Program-made: the position numbers and the translations under genes
Shown here: positions 22,359 through 30,551 of the stretch, one piece after another
Numbering within the stretch: the first letter of the stretch is position 1
Layout: each line of letters begins with the position of its first letter
The notes under the pieces: model-generated
Databases searched by the model: none
What the model saw: the letters and a program-made list of their open reading frames with translations, nothing else
What the model was told of the DNA's origin: nothing
IMG/VR virus record: IMGVR_UViG_3300044621_000984
Location: 1 to 34,155 of that record
Length of the DNA stretch: 34,155 nucleotides
Source: a virus
Direction: 5' to 3' (one strand)

Positions 22359-24452
22359 TTAGTATTCGACTGCTGCAGCTGTTGCTCCACCAGTAGTATC
22401 GCGGAGAGCTGCTGCTACACCGTTGATGCTAATAGATGAAGTGATTGCAAGACCTTCGATACCGACCTTTGCAACACCTTCGAATGTTTCTACGAACATC
22501 TTGTAGTCGTTTGTACCGACTAGAGATGAATCGCGGATGATTCCAAGGTCCAAAGTTCCGCCATCTAGGAACAAGAATGTTCCTTCAGCGAATAGGTACC
22601 ATGTGAAGCTGTCTGCGAACTCAACAAGTGCAGTTGCACCCTGAGCGCCGTAGACGTTCTGGTCTAGTGAGAATGAAACAACTACGTTGCGAGCTGCAAG
22701 GTAGCCATCAATTTCACCGTATGCATTTAGCAAGCTGTCACCAGGCATTGATAGAGCAAGATCTGCTGCCATTGCATCCTTAACCCATGAAGGGATAATT
22801 ACGCGAAGTGGAGCGTCTGACTCTAGACGGTGACGTGAACGGTATGCAGCTGCGGCGCGACCAACCTGTACTAGGAAGTCACGACCGAAACCGATTAGTG
22901 AAGAAGTTGTAACAGCTGTTGAGCCATCAGCAATCTTCGCTAGAAGGTTCTGCTCTGCCTCACGTGCGTGCTGAATAAGACCAAGCTCGTTGTGGCGAGC
23001 GATCAATTCAGGATATGCACGAGTTGCAAGGTTACCGAACTGCATCTGGAGAGTTACAGCATCTGTTGCAACTGTGTTCTCGCCAGCAGCTGTAACAGTC
23101 AAGCTAGCCTTTGTTGATGGGTTTGGAGTTGTAGCTGCATCGTTAGCAGCAGTCCAAACGCCAACAGCGTTTGCGTAGTCTGAAAGAACAGGTGGGGTAA
23201 TGAAGCGAATACCACCACGGTCAGCTTGGAAACGAGGAAGAGCATCACGTACTGGACGTGCTGTTGTTCCGAATCCGAAGATGTCGTAGCGAACTTCAAA
23301 TGGTGCAACGTGTCCACCAGCAGCTACGATAGCTTCTGGGGATGTTACATTGTTAATCTTTGCCCAGTTTGATTCAGCATCTGTTGTCAGAGTGCGCTCT
23401 TCTGGGAAAGAAGTGGTGATAGATGCAACGATGTGCTGCTCTCCATCTCCACCGTTGACACGACGTAGGGCGTGGATACGCTTTTCCATTGCTGATGCAA
23501 CGGCTGTCATGTCCTCAAGAGTGGAACCTGCACTATAGCCAGGAATGTCAGCACCTGCCGTGATTGCCACGGGAGCGGCTGATACCTGAGCTACAGGACG
23601 GCGGTCCACTGGGACCTCTGGTGTGAGGTCGTCTGCGTTTGCAGCGGCGGTCACGGGTGCCTCCATAGTTTCCTGAACCACTACTGGTTCAATTGTTTGG
23701 GTTTCTTGAATTGAAGCTTCTGCTGCGTCTGCAACATCGGCTGCTGCATCTGCTGCATCATCTGATGCATCATCTGCGGTTGCATCAGAAGCAGTTGCTT
23801 CCTCTGCAGCATCTACAGGAGCGTCTGCAGCTGGTGCTGCTTCCTCTTCTGCTGATGCAATAACTACTGGTGCCTCTGTAGCAACTGGTGCTACTTCAGC
23901 TGTCTCGGTTGTTTCAGTTGAGAGCTCGACGGTCTTGTCCGCCTCGATTGACGCTTCGGTCATTGGCTTTTCCTTCTCCTCTTCCTTTTCTTTGTCTGCA
24001 TCTGTTTCAGCAACAGGTGCTTCTTCAGCTGCAGGTGCGGATTCGGCAGGAGCAGCAGGAACTTCTTCAGCAGGAGCTGCGTCTTCTTCCTTCTTCTCCT
24101 CTTCCATTACAGGTGCTGCCATTTCAGGTGACTTTTCCATTTCGGTGTCATCATCTTTAGCTTCATCTGTTTCTGGCATTTCGCCATCTTCCTTCTTGTC
24201 GTCGCCATATACACGGGATGCTGCTTCTGCGGCCCGCTGGGCGAGCTCCTGAACTGCGGCTTCGCGCTGCGATAACTCAGTACGAACTGAATCCAGCATG
24301 TCGGCGAGCGACTTCATAGCGTCAACTGATTCTGGAGTAATGTCAGATTTCTCAACCGATTCGAATTCACTGATGATTGACTGTTGAAGATCGGCAAGCT
24401 TATCGCTGTCGAGTTCAGACAGAGAATCCATCATTTCTTTGATTCGGTCCAC
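22359..24452 (-). CDS. Major capsid protein (HK97-fold type) with acidic scaffold-like N-terminal region
   Basis: A 697-aa protein. Residues 1-80 are helical (a likely coiled coil, TELSQREAAVQELAQRAAEA). Residues 85-275 are a very acidic Ala/Glu/Asp/Pro stretch. Residues from about 300 form a capsid-sized domain (about 400 aa). It has HVAPFEVRYDIFGFGTTARP, the N-arm to E-loop region around PRFQADRGGIRFITPP, and a long helix (REAEQNLLAKIADGS). It also contains VIIPSWVKDAMAADLALSM and a closing strand set. The N-terminal part probably acts as an internal scaffold and is cut off by the protease encoded two genes upstream. The start is GTG, with the near-perfect site AAGGAGG four nucleotides before it, suited to strong expression. 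A structured leader precedes it. Confidence 0.82.
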   Translation of the reverse strand: MDRIKEMMDSLSELDSDKLADLQQSIISEFESVEKSDITPESVDAMKSLADMLDSVRTELSQREAAVQELAQRAAEAASRVYGDDKKEDGEMPETDEAKDDDTEMEKSPEMAAPVMEEEKKEEDAAPAEEVPAAPAESAPAAEEAPVAETDADKEKEEEKEKPMTEASIEADKTVELSTETTETAEVAPVATEAPVVIASAEEEAAPAADAPVDAAEEATASDATADDASDDAADAAADVADAAEASIQETQTIEPVVVQETMEAPVTAAANADDLTPEVPVDRRPVAQVSAAPVAITAGADIPGYSAGSTLEDMTAVASAMEKRIHALRRVNGGDGEQHIVASITTSFPEERTLTTDAESNWAKINNVTSPEAIVAAGGHVAPFEVRYDIFGFGTTARPVRDALPRFQADRGGIRFITPPVLSDYANAVGVWTAANDAATTPNPSTKASLTVTAAGENTVATDAVTLQMQFGNLATRAYPELIARHNELGLIQHAREAEQNLLAKIADGSTAVTTSSLIGFGRDFLVQVGRAAAAYRSRHRLESDAPLRVIIPSWVKDAMAADLALSMPGDSLLNAYGEIDGYLAARNVVVSFSLDQNVYGAQGATALVEFADSFTWYLFAEGTFLFLDGGTLDLGIIRDSSLVGTNDYKMFVETFEGVAKVGIEGLAITSSISINGVAAALRDTTGGATAAAVEY
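23628..24200 (-). repeat. Acidic low-complexity segment of the capsid precursor
   Basis: This codes for about residues 85-275: Glu/Ala/Pro/Asp runs such as MEEEKKEEDAAPAEEV and DDASDDAADAAADVADAAEA. There are almost no aromatic or Arg residues. It resembles delta-domain or scaffold regions in its charge but is far longer. Confidence 0.85.
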
Positions 24453-24474
24453 TGTCCCTCCTTGGGCAGTTGTG

Positions 24475-24620
24475 TAGAACAGAAAATAGTTCTATCGCTG
24501 ATTAGTCGAGGCCGAGGGACTCCGAGAGACGCAATAAATGCGTGGAGGCACTCCACCTAGTTATAAATGGTACAACCATCTATAAAAGGTGATTGGACGG
24601 AAAACGCCGTGTTTCTGTCC
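24475..24620 (-). promoter_or_regulatory. Structured 169-nt leader before the major capsid gene
   Basis: The gap 24453-24621 is the largest intergenic space in the window and holds five adjacent hairpins: 24595-24620 (GGAC/GTCC based, one mismatch), 24562-24584 (TATA-x-ATGGT stem), 24542-24556 (GTGGAG/CTCCAC), 24529-24543 (ACGCA/TGCGT, sharing two bases with its neighbour) and 24475-24494 (TAGAAC/GTTCTA). The first follows the preceding stop codon closely and may be a terminator or processing site. No clear -35/-10 pair was found, although TATAGA and TATAAC occur. Confidence 0.55.
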
Positions 24621-24621
24621 T

Positions 24622-25743
24622 TTATGTTAAGAGTCTTAAAAGCTTTGCCATCTGGCCAGAAATCTCTGACTGGTTGTAAAGCTCACTACCAGACATAAAC
24701 TTCTTTAGCTCTGTGGTTGCAATATCGGCATCCTCTTGGCCAATCTTGTCTTCGACCCGAGAAATCATGTCTTTCATAAGCTTACGAAGAGCTGGTGGAA
24801 CATCAGAAAAGCGAATCTTTTCTGCATCTTTACCGAAGCCAAAAGGAAGGTTTGCAATGACTTTTCCAAGCTCAGCGGAGCTTGTTCGGATGTTTTCTAA
24901 AGCTTCAGGATTTAGTGCTTTTGCGTCCAATCGGTCAATAATTCCGATTAAGTCTTCAGCTGCTTTAGCTGCGTTGCCATAATTTCCAGCGTTATCAAGG
25001 TTTTCAGCCTCTTCAACCTTGTCAATTACACGGTCGAGTCCAGCTGTACCAAGATCAGACTTTAAACGAGCAAGTACTAAACGGAACTTTCCTGAAGCAT
25101 CACGAGGTTGAGTTTCAGGGGTGTACTTAGCCCGCTCGTCTCTTGCTGCTTTTTCTACCTTTAAAGCTTTAACTTCTTCTTCTGTAAGACCCTCTAGCTC
25201 GGGGGCAGCAGCAGCAAAGTCAACTGAATATTCGTGGTCTTCTTTACAGTTTTCTGGGTCAGATAGAAGAATAACTACTTCCTCTTCTGGCTCCCAGCTA
25301 CCATCAAAGTCTGAGTCTGATTCGGTGACAATGGCATCTATATCCATAGCCATATCCTCGTCAGTTACTTCAGTATTGAAGTTTTCAATATTTGAAAAAA
25401 GTGCTTCTGAAAGTTCAATGTATGCCAAATCTAGCTCTGAAAGATTCTTCTTGTGACGCTTAGCATGAGTAGCAGTGTAAATACCTAGTGCTTCTTTATG
25501 GCGAAGCTGGCAGTAACCCTTAGCACGAGCACCCATGTACTTGGATAGATAGCCAACGCATCTCTTCCAGTCACCTGGCTGACCCCAACGGATTTTGAGG
25601 GCACCCTTCCCGCGGGTCCAGTAGCGACGTAGCTTTTCAGCATTGCCTCTATTACGGTCTGCACCGCCAGCAGCAATCATGGCTTCGGCTGTAAAAATAG
25701 CCTCGTACATTCTGCTAGCTACTTCGTCAATATTTTGAGTCAC
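24622..25743 (-). CDS. Head-region protein with duplicated RNRGN domain and conserved helical C-terminus
   Basis: A 373-aa protein. Residues 22-97 (AAGGADRNRGNAEKLRRYW, then RGKGALKIRWGQPGDWKRC) are a second copy of a domain in the 1394-aa protease fusion upstream. The middle (100-205) is acidic (DAIVTESDSDFDGSWEPEEE). After an RDASGKFRL joint at 214-222, the C-terminal 150 residues are helical (LKSDLGTAGLDRVIDKVEEAENLDNAGNYGNAAKAAEDL region and KLMKDMISRVEDKIG). This combination recurs in actinophage head modules as I recall, without a proven function; a scaffold or assembly role would fit the position between protease and capsid. The start is GTG at 25743 with AAAGGATAACTA upstream. Confidence 0.75.
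   Translation of the reverse strand: MTQNIDEVASRMYEAIFTAEAMIAAGGADRNRGNAEKLRRYWTRGKGALKIRWGQPGDWKRCVGYLSKYMGARAKGYCQLRHKEALGIYTATHAKRHKKNLSELDLAYIELSEALFSNIENFNTEVTDEDMAMDIDAIVTESDSDFDGSWEPEEEVVILLSDPENCKEDHEYSVDFAAAAPELEGLTEEEVKALKVEKAARDERAKYTPETQPRDASGKFRLVLARLKSDLGTAGLDRVIDKVEEAENLDNAGNYGNAAKAAEDLIGIIDRLDAKALNPEALENIRTSSAELGKVIANLPFGFGKDAEKIRFSDVPPALRKLMKDMISRVEDKIGQEDADIATTELKKFMSGSELYNQSEISGQMAKLLRLLT
25453..25680 (-). repeat. RNRGN domain copy 2
   Basis: Residues 22-97 of the 373-aa protein. It aligns with the copy at 27508-27732: AAGG(A/V)D(R/Q)NRGNAEKLRRYWT, GKG(A/G)LKIRW, PGDW(K/T)RC, YLSKY(M/L)G(A/P)R(A/S)KGYC, LRHKE. The basic, Cys-bearing composition suggests nucleic acid or metal binding, but this is not established. 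Confidence 0.88.
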
Positions 25744-25758
25744 TAGTTATCCTTTAGA

Positions 25759-28700
25759 TTAGTTGTCAGAAACTTCAAGCTTTGCAGCAGCAGCGATTGC
25801 TCTCTCCTTGAAGCTCTCTACATCGATAGAAGCAGATGACCACTTTTGTGGGATAAGAGTTTCTTTACCAAGAGCACGAGCACGCTTCATAATGTGCTTC
25901 TGCACAAGGCCACGCTTACCAGCTTTTGCTCGTCCATATGCATGAATGGCTGCCTTTAGGTCAGTCGCATTGCGAATAGGAAATGAGCCATCTGGAAGAG
26001 CCTTACCTTCGTCAGCAAGCTTCTTGCGCTCGCGACGAGTTACGACTGCCATCTCTGATTCAGGATTGTCGTCAAACATTTGAATCATATAATCGCTAGC
26101 TGAGTCAGCTGATGCTTTTGCACTTGCGATACGTGCAGAGAGTTCTGCTGCTGTATCTCTTAGAGCAGCGACTTGGTCCTGCTTATAGATAGCCTCGAGA
26201 GCATCAATCTTTGCGTTTAGTTCTGCAAGTGGGTCATGCTTCATTTGAGCAAGAACGTTAGCACCTGCAGCAACCAAAGCCATAACTTGACCTGATGCAA
26301 CACGAGCACGAGCAATTGGGAATCCTGGAACGTTTACCTGACAAACTGCAACAAGCTCAAGGTGACCCTTAATTGGACGCCAGTCTCCTGATGGTGCTGA
26401 TGCACGAGCTGCACGAATCTGCTCTGGAGTTGTGCCTGGGCGTAGAGCACCAGCAACCCAAATACCAAAAGCATCTTCACCTGCATGCACATCTGCAAAA
26501 GCAGAAGCTGTGTCATCATAGTGACGAACTGCTTCATCAGCAGAAGCCTCGAGACCTGCGTGACCGCCAGCCAAAGTTAGTTGACCAACTGGAACATCCT
26601 TACCGTCTTCAGTACGAATAACACCAGTGTGGAAATATGAATACTTAGAACGACTACGTGGAGGACGAGTTCCAAATGCCATTCCAATGTGGTCTACATG
26701 CCATGCAGCGATGTGACCGAATACGCGACCCTCATCAGTGATGGTTAGAGGAGTTGGCTTATCAAGCTTCTGATTCTCAAACCATGAAGCAGGAGGCTCT
26801 ACAGGAATAGCACCAGCAACAATGCCGCATGCGACAAGCGCAGAAGCATCAAGTGGGTTCACCCCATCTACATAAATACCGTCTGGAACTGCCATTTCTT
26901 CCTCCTCAATCTCGCTGCCATCGTCAACGATTTGGATATAACACTCTTGGAATGCTGGCTTAGGCACAATTGTGACAGCCATAATTCGAGCGTTCTTGAT
27001 TACTATTCTACCTGCCTCTACTTTTCCTGAGTCCTCAGAAGCCTCTTCTTCATCAGCTTCAAACATATCCATGTCAGCAGATACTCCACGGATAAACCCA
27101 TGACGAACAAGCCTTTCAGCTTCTTTTCCAAATTCGCCATTGTCGAAAACGCCTACAGCGTTTCCAATTCCTCCATCAACACGCTCCATATGCGTAATTT
27201 GACCAACAACTACAGAGCCATCATGTCCCTGACCAGTTTTAATCTGCCAAAGCAGAGGAAGCGGTAGGTCACGCATAACTATTACACCTTTATCAAAGAT
27301 GCGACCGTCGCCAGATTCCTTCTCCTCAGGGATTACTAGAGGGATGACAAATTTTGCTCCGTGTTCTGTTGGTTTTGCACCTTCACGACCCATAAATTGA
27401 GCTTTAGCCGATTCAGCACGAGCACCTAGAGTGAACGAATCAATAATTTGTTCTTCTGAGCGCAATGCTTCAATACTAGAAACTAAAGACTTCTTCTTCA
27501 TACCTGGGTTGCGCTTGTCTCCCGGCCACATACCAGTCATCTCTTTGTGGCGAAGTGCGCAATAACCCTTTGAACGAGGTCCAAGATATTTTGAAAGGTA
27601 TTTATGACAACGAGTCCAGTCTCCTGGAGAGTTCCAACGAATCTTTAATCCACCCTTGCCAACTGTCCAATAACGACGTAGCTTCTCTGCGTTACCGCGA
27701 TTTTGATCTACACCACCAGCAGCAGTGATTGGGTTGAGTGTTAAAGCCATTGCGAGGTTGAGTCGTACTGAAGCAACAACGCCGCCGTCAATTTGTGAAA
27801 CAACATCAGCCAACATCTCTGTACTAAGCACAATAGTTGGTGGAGGGGTAGGGCTATTTAAGTCAGCAAGAATTCTTTCATCGCGAATCCACTTGCGGTC
27901 ACGACGCTTGAATGTTGAAGGTTGATTTGTATCTAAACCTGCTGGAACAACAGCAACTAGCTCCATAACTGCTGCTGGGTCATCCTCAGCAACAATTGCG
28001 ATGTACATAGGAGCAACATCTGTTTTTTCTGGAGTAATTTCATAGTTAGGCTTTTTACCCTCAGCTGAAGAAATAATTGACATCTCAAGACTTGGGTCAA
28101 ACTTCTTCATATAGTCTGCTGCGCTAATCTTTTTTACATCTTTTGCAGACTTCTTCTCTTCTACTTTAGGACCAAGGTCTCCATAAGTACGGCTAGGTCT
28201 GTACCAACCATCTCTGTGGTATGCAGTCTCAGGTGAGGCACTCTTGTTGTACTTCTTGTCCAACCAGTCGCGAAGGAGTGGGTTGTTGTAAACATTTTCT
28301 GTAGTTGCAGGATTCCAACCTGGCTTTGGAGTTCCATCTGGATTAAAAGAACCTGTGTAGTACTGACCAAGCACACTGTTAATGTCCATCTTTCCATTTG
28401 GAGTAGTAGGAACTTGTGCCTGTGCTTGCTGAGCAGTTAGAGATACAGGATTTCCTGTGTACTCTGGGGTAAGCCGCTGGTCAGACATCCACGAAGAAAA
28501 ATCTGTGAGCATTACTTGCAAGCTATTTACAGTCAATGGTGGGAGACGTCCTGGCATAGTTGCCTGAGGCTCGTCAATAGGAACTCGAGGCTCTCCAAGA
28601 ATTCCAGAAGTGTCTAACTCAAAGCTTGGAAATCCTTGAACAGGAAGAGGTTGGAAATCTTCTTGCAACTGAGTCTGATTTGCAGGAACTGCAACAACAT

Positions 28701-29943
28701 TGCCACTTGGGAATTCAACATTTGCTTCTTGAGTTTGTGAATTGATAGAAAGAATTTTTCCTGTGTACTTAGGGTCGTTTCCAACAATGACAGTGCTTCC
28801 AGCTTTTGCAAACTTACCTAGCTGGTCACGAACTTGCCCCTTTGCCTTTTCAGAACGCTCTTCAGGAGTGTAATCTCCATCGGTGTTAGTTGGAGCCTCT
28901 GTTGTTGGTGCACCAACAGCAATAAGTCCATCATCCCATTCGTCTATTTCATAAACTTCATCTTCAGAAAGCTGGTCTAGGAACTTCCAGTCAATTTCTG
29001 GAATTGCTTTCTCTATCAAATCTGATTCATTGAAATCAATCATTTGCATTGAAATTGCATCAAATGGATTGTTATCCAACATTGCAGAAATCTTTACTGC
29101 TGACTCACGGTCAACAGGAGTGTGGATTTTTTGAACTTGGTCATATGGGTCATCAAGTGATTTGTCATATGTAATAAAGTCGTGATCGATGTGACCTAAA
29201 TCTTCCCAGCAGCCGTCGTCCCAAACGGTGCAGTAACCTTCCATATCTACTTTGTATAGACGGTCAACCCCTGAACCATCTAGACGGATACGAATGTAAA
29301 AATCTGGCTCATACTCAGATGGAGTAAAAGCTGTGTAATCAATTCTTTGAACAGGCATGAAATCTTCAATAGAAGCAACTACAGAGTTGTTTACTCGCTT
29401 CTTGTTATCTCTTTCGACAATTGCAGATGCCCAACGCTTAGCAGCGTCCCCGCCCCAAAGCGCCCATGCAATGCGACCATTACTTGGATAGTTTGTTTGG
29501 CCTGGTTTGTAGCCTTTGCCTTTCTTGTCTACTTCGTGGCGTGGAAAATACTTTGCAATATGACGAATCTTTTGGATACCAATCTGACCACCCTGCGCTA
29601 GAGTGCGTGCAGTATTCAGGCCAACAGGTGTGCCACCACGTTTTTCTTCACGTCTCCAAGCGAGACCTCTTTTAGCTTCTGCAACAACAGCATCAGGAAT
29701 TGTGTACATGTTGCTGCTATCGCCATTACTTAAAACTTTAATATCTAGGTCAGTTACGGCAGCGTTGGCTAATTCATAAGAAGAAGCTGTTGGCTTTTCA
29801 CCATAGGTGTTCCACTCAGCGGAAGCCAATAAAACAACGCTTGAATCTACTCGAACAACTGTGTTAGTTGACTCGTCAATAACTGTTGCCAAGTCTTCAT
29901 TCGAGAAGAGAACGTATGTTTCGTTTCTGCCTAGAAATTCCAT
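25759..29943 (-). CDS. Giant capsid maturation protease fusion (S78-like prohead protease with accessory domains)
   Basis: A 1394-aa multidomain protein. In order: residues 80-180, a basic conserved phage domain (GLAWRREEKRGGTPVG, ARHEVDKK-type, GRIAWALWGGDAAKRW); 200-345, an acidic region; 370-426, RDQLGKF plus an SH3/KOW-like strand set; 738-812, the RNRGN domain; 845-1005, an S78-like prohead protease with candidate His907 (GQGHDGSVVVGQI) and Ser955 (IRGVSADMD); 1070-1220, a conserved actinophage head domain (FGHIAAWHVDHIG, GHAGLEASADEAVRHYDDT); 1300-1370, a DUF6582-like basic domain (LPDGSFPIRNATDL, KRARALGKETLIP). Typical S78 proteases are 200-250 aa. It should cut the capsid precursor; the extra parts may act as scaffold. 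ATG 29943 follows GAGGAATAATC. Confidence 0.85.
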   Translation of the reverse strand: MEFLGRNETYVLFSNEDLATVIDESTNTVVRVDSSVVLLASAEWNTYGEKPTASSYELANAAVTDLDIKVLSNGDSSNMYTIPDAVVAEAKRGLAWRREEKRGGTPVGLNTARTLAQGGQIGIQKIRHIAKYFPRHEVDKKGKGYKPGQTNYPSNGRIAWALWGGDAAKRWASAIVERDNKKRVNNSVVASIEDFMPVQRIDYTAFTPSEYEPDFYIRIRLDGSGVDRLYKVDMEGYCTVWDDGCWEDLGHIDHDFITYDKSLDDPYDQVQKIHTPVDRESAVKISAMLDNNPFDAISMQMIDFNESDLIEKAIPEIDWKFLDQLSEDEVYEIDEWDDGLIAVGAPTTEAPTNTDGDYTPEERSEKAKGQVRDQLGKFAKAGSTVIVGNDPKYTGKILSINSQTQEANVEFPSGNVVAVPANQTQLQEDFQPLPVQGFPSFELDTSGILGEPRVPIDEPQATMPGRLPPLTVNSLQVMLTDFSSWMSDQRLTPEYTGNPVSLTAQQAQAQVPTTPNGKMDINSVLGQYYTGSFNPDGTPKPGWNPATTENVYNNPLLRDWLDKKYNKSASPETAYHRDGWYRPSRTYGDLGPKVEEKKSAKDVKKISAADYMKKFDPSLEMSIISSAEGKKPNYEITPEKTDVAPMYIAIVAEDDPAAVMELVAVVPAGLDTNQPSTFKRRDRKWIRDERILADLNSPTPPPTIVLSTEMLADVVSQIDGGVVASVRLNLAMALTLNPITAAGGVDQNRGNAEKLRRYWTVGKGGLKIRWNSPGDWTRCHKYLSKYLGPRSKGYCALRHKEMTGMWPGDKRNPGMKKKSLVSSIEALRSEEQIIDSFTLGARAESAKAQFMGREGAKPTEHGAKFVIPLVIPEEKESGDGRIFDKGVIVMRDLPLPLLWQIKTGQGHDGSVVVGQITHMERVDGGIGNAVGVFDNGEFGKEAERLVRHGFIRGVSADMDMFEADEEEASEDSGKVEAGRIVIKNARIMAVTIVPKPAFQECYIQIVDDGSEIEEEEMAVPDGIYVDGVNPLDASALVACGIVAGAIPVEPPASWFENQKLDKPTPLTITDEGRVFGHIAAWHVDHIGMAFGTRPPRSRSKYSYFHTGVIRTEDGKDVPVGQLTLAGGHAGLEASADEAVRHYDDTASAFADVHAGEDAFGIWVAGALRPGTTPEQIRAARASAPSGDWRPIKGHLELVAVCQVNVPGFPIARARVASGQVMALVAAGANVLAQMKHDPLAELNAKIDALEAIYKQDQVAALRDTAAELSARIASAKASADSASDYMIQMFDDNPESEMAVVTRRERKKLADEGKALPDGSFPIRNATDLKAAIHAYGRAKAGKRGLVQKHIMKRARALGKETLIPQKWSSASIDVESFKERAIAAAAKLEVSDN
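27508..27732 (-). repeat. RNRGN domain copy 1
   Basis: Residues 738-812 of the protease fusion, immediately before the protease domain. See copy 2 at 25453-25680 for the shared positions. Two copies in adjacent genes imply duplication or domain swapping within the head module. Confidence 0.88.
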
Positions 29944-29945
29944 GA

Positions 29946-30551
29946 TTATTCCTCTACTGCGTACGCTGCTAGGTCAGTCTTAGTGAGTTTGTCACCAGCA
30001 TCCCAGCGGGCTACGAGATCTTTTGCTTTGAGAACGTCAATGTCTGTGATTTCTGAACCGTCATACTCTTCAGACTTTTCGGCAGTGGCAGGAATCCACT
30101 TACCATCGGTGCGGAAGAAAGTACCTAGCTCAGCAACCGTGAAGACAACAGCCGTAACATCACCAGCATCGTTGGACAACGCTTCAACAGCTTGTTCCAA
30201 ACCGACTTGCTCGTCGATTGCCATCATTTCCTCCATCATTTGCGGGGTTAGAGTGATTCCATAACCAGTAAGAAGCGCAGAGTCGTCCTCTGTGAACTTT
30301 CTGATTCGGTATGTACCATCGAACGCAGCAAACTCAATTGTACCCTCGGTTTTAGTAACTAACTCTGGATCAACTGGGTAAAACATGCCGCGTCCTCCAC
30401 GAACGAGGATGCCACTATCGGCCTCATCGTCGTCTCCCTCATATACGAACTGAACTGCATCGAATACAGGGAATTTGCTTCGGTCTTCTCCCGAAAGTTT
30501 TTCTATTACACCAGGAGTACCAAAAATTACATCTTCAGAGATAAGAGCCAT
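29946..30551 (-). CDS. Unknown acidic head-region protein
   Basis: A 201-aa acidic protein that I do not recognise. It has strand-rich N-terminal and central parts (KFPVFDAVQFVYEGDDDEAD; GTIEFAAFDGTYRIRKFTED), a helix (TPQMMEEMMAIDEQVGLEQAVEAL), then another strand section. The C-terminal 25 residues (VLKAKDLVARWDAGDKLTKTDLAAYAVEE) are helical. It starts with ATG 30551, overlapping the stop of the giant protein by one base (TAATG), and ends 2 nt before the protease fusion. Tight coupling to those two genes implies a structural or assembly role in the head, but nothing in the sequence defines it. Confidence 0.72.
   Translation of the reverse strand: MALISEDVIFGTPGVIEKLSGEDRSKFPVFDAVQFVYEGDDDEADSGILVRGGRGMFYPVDPELVTKTEGTIEFAAFDGTYRIRKFTEDDSALLTGYGITLTPQMMEEMMAIDEQVGLEQAVEALSNDAGDVTAVVFTVAELGTFFRTDGKWIPATAEKSEEYDGSEITDIDVLKAKDLVARWDAGDKLTKTDLAAYAVEE

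Noticed and set aside
24453-24621. tRNA or other standard RNA gene in the capsid leader
   Set aside because: The hairpins do not form a cloverleaf, and no conserved T-loop (GTTCRA) or 3' acceptor pairing was found.
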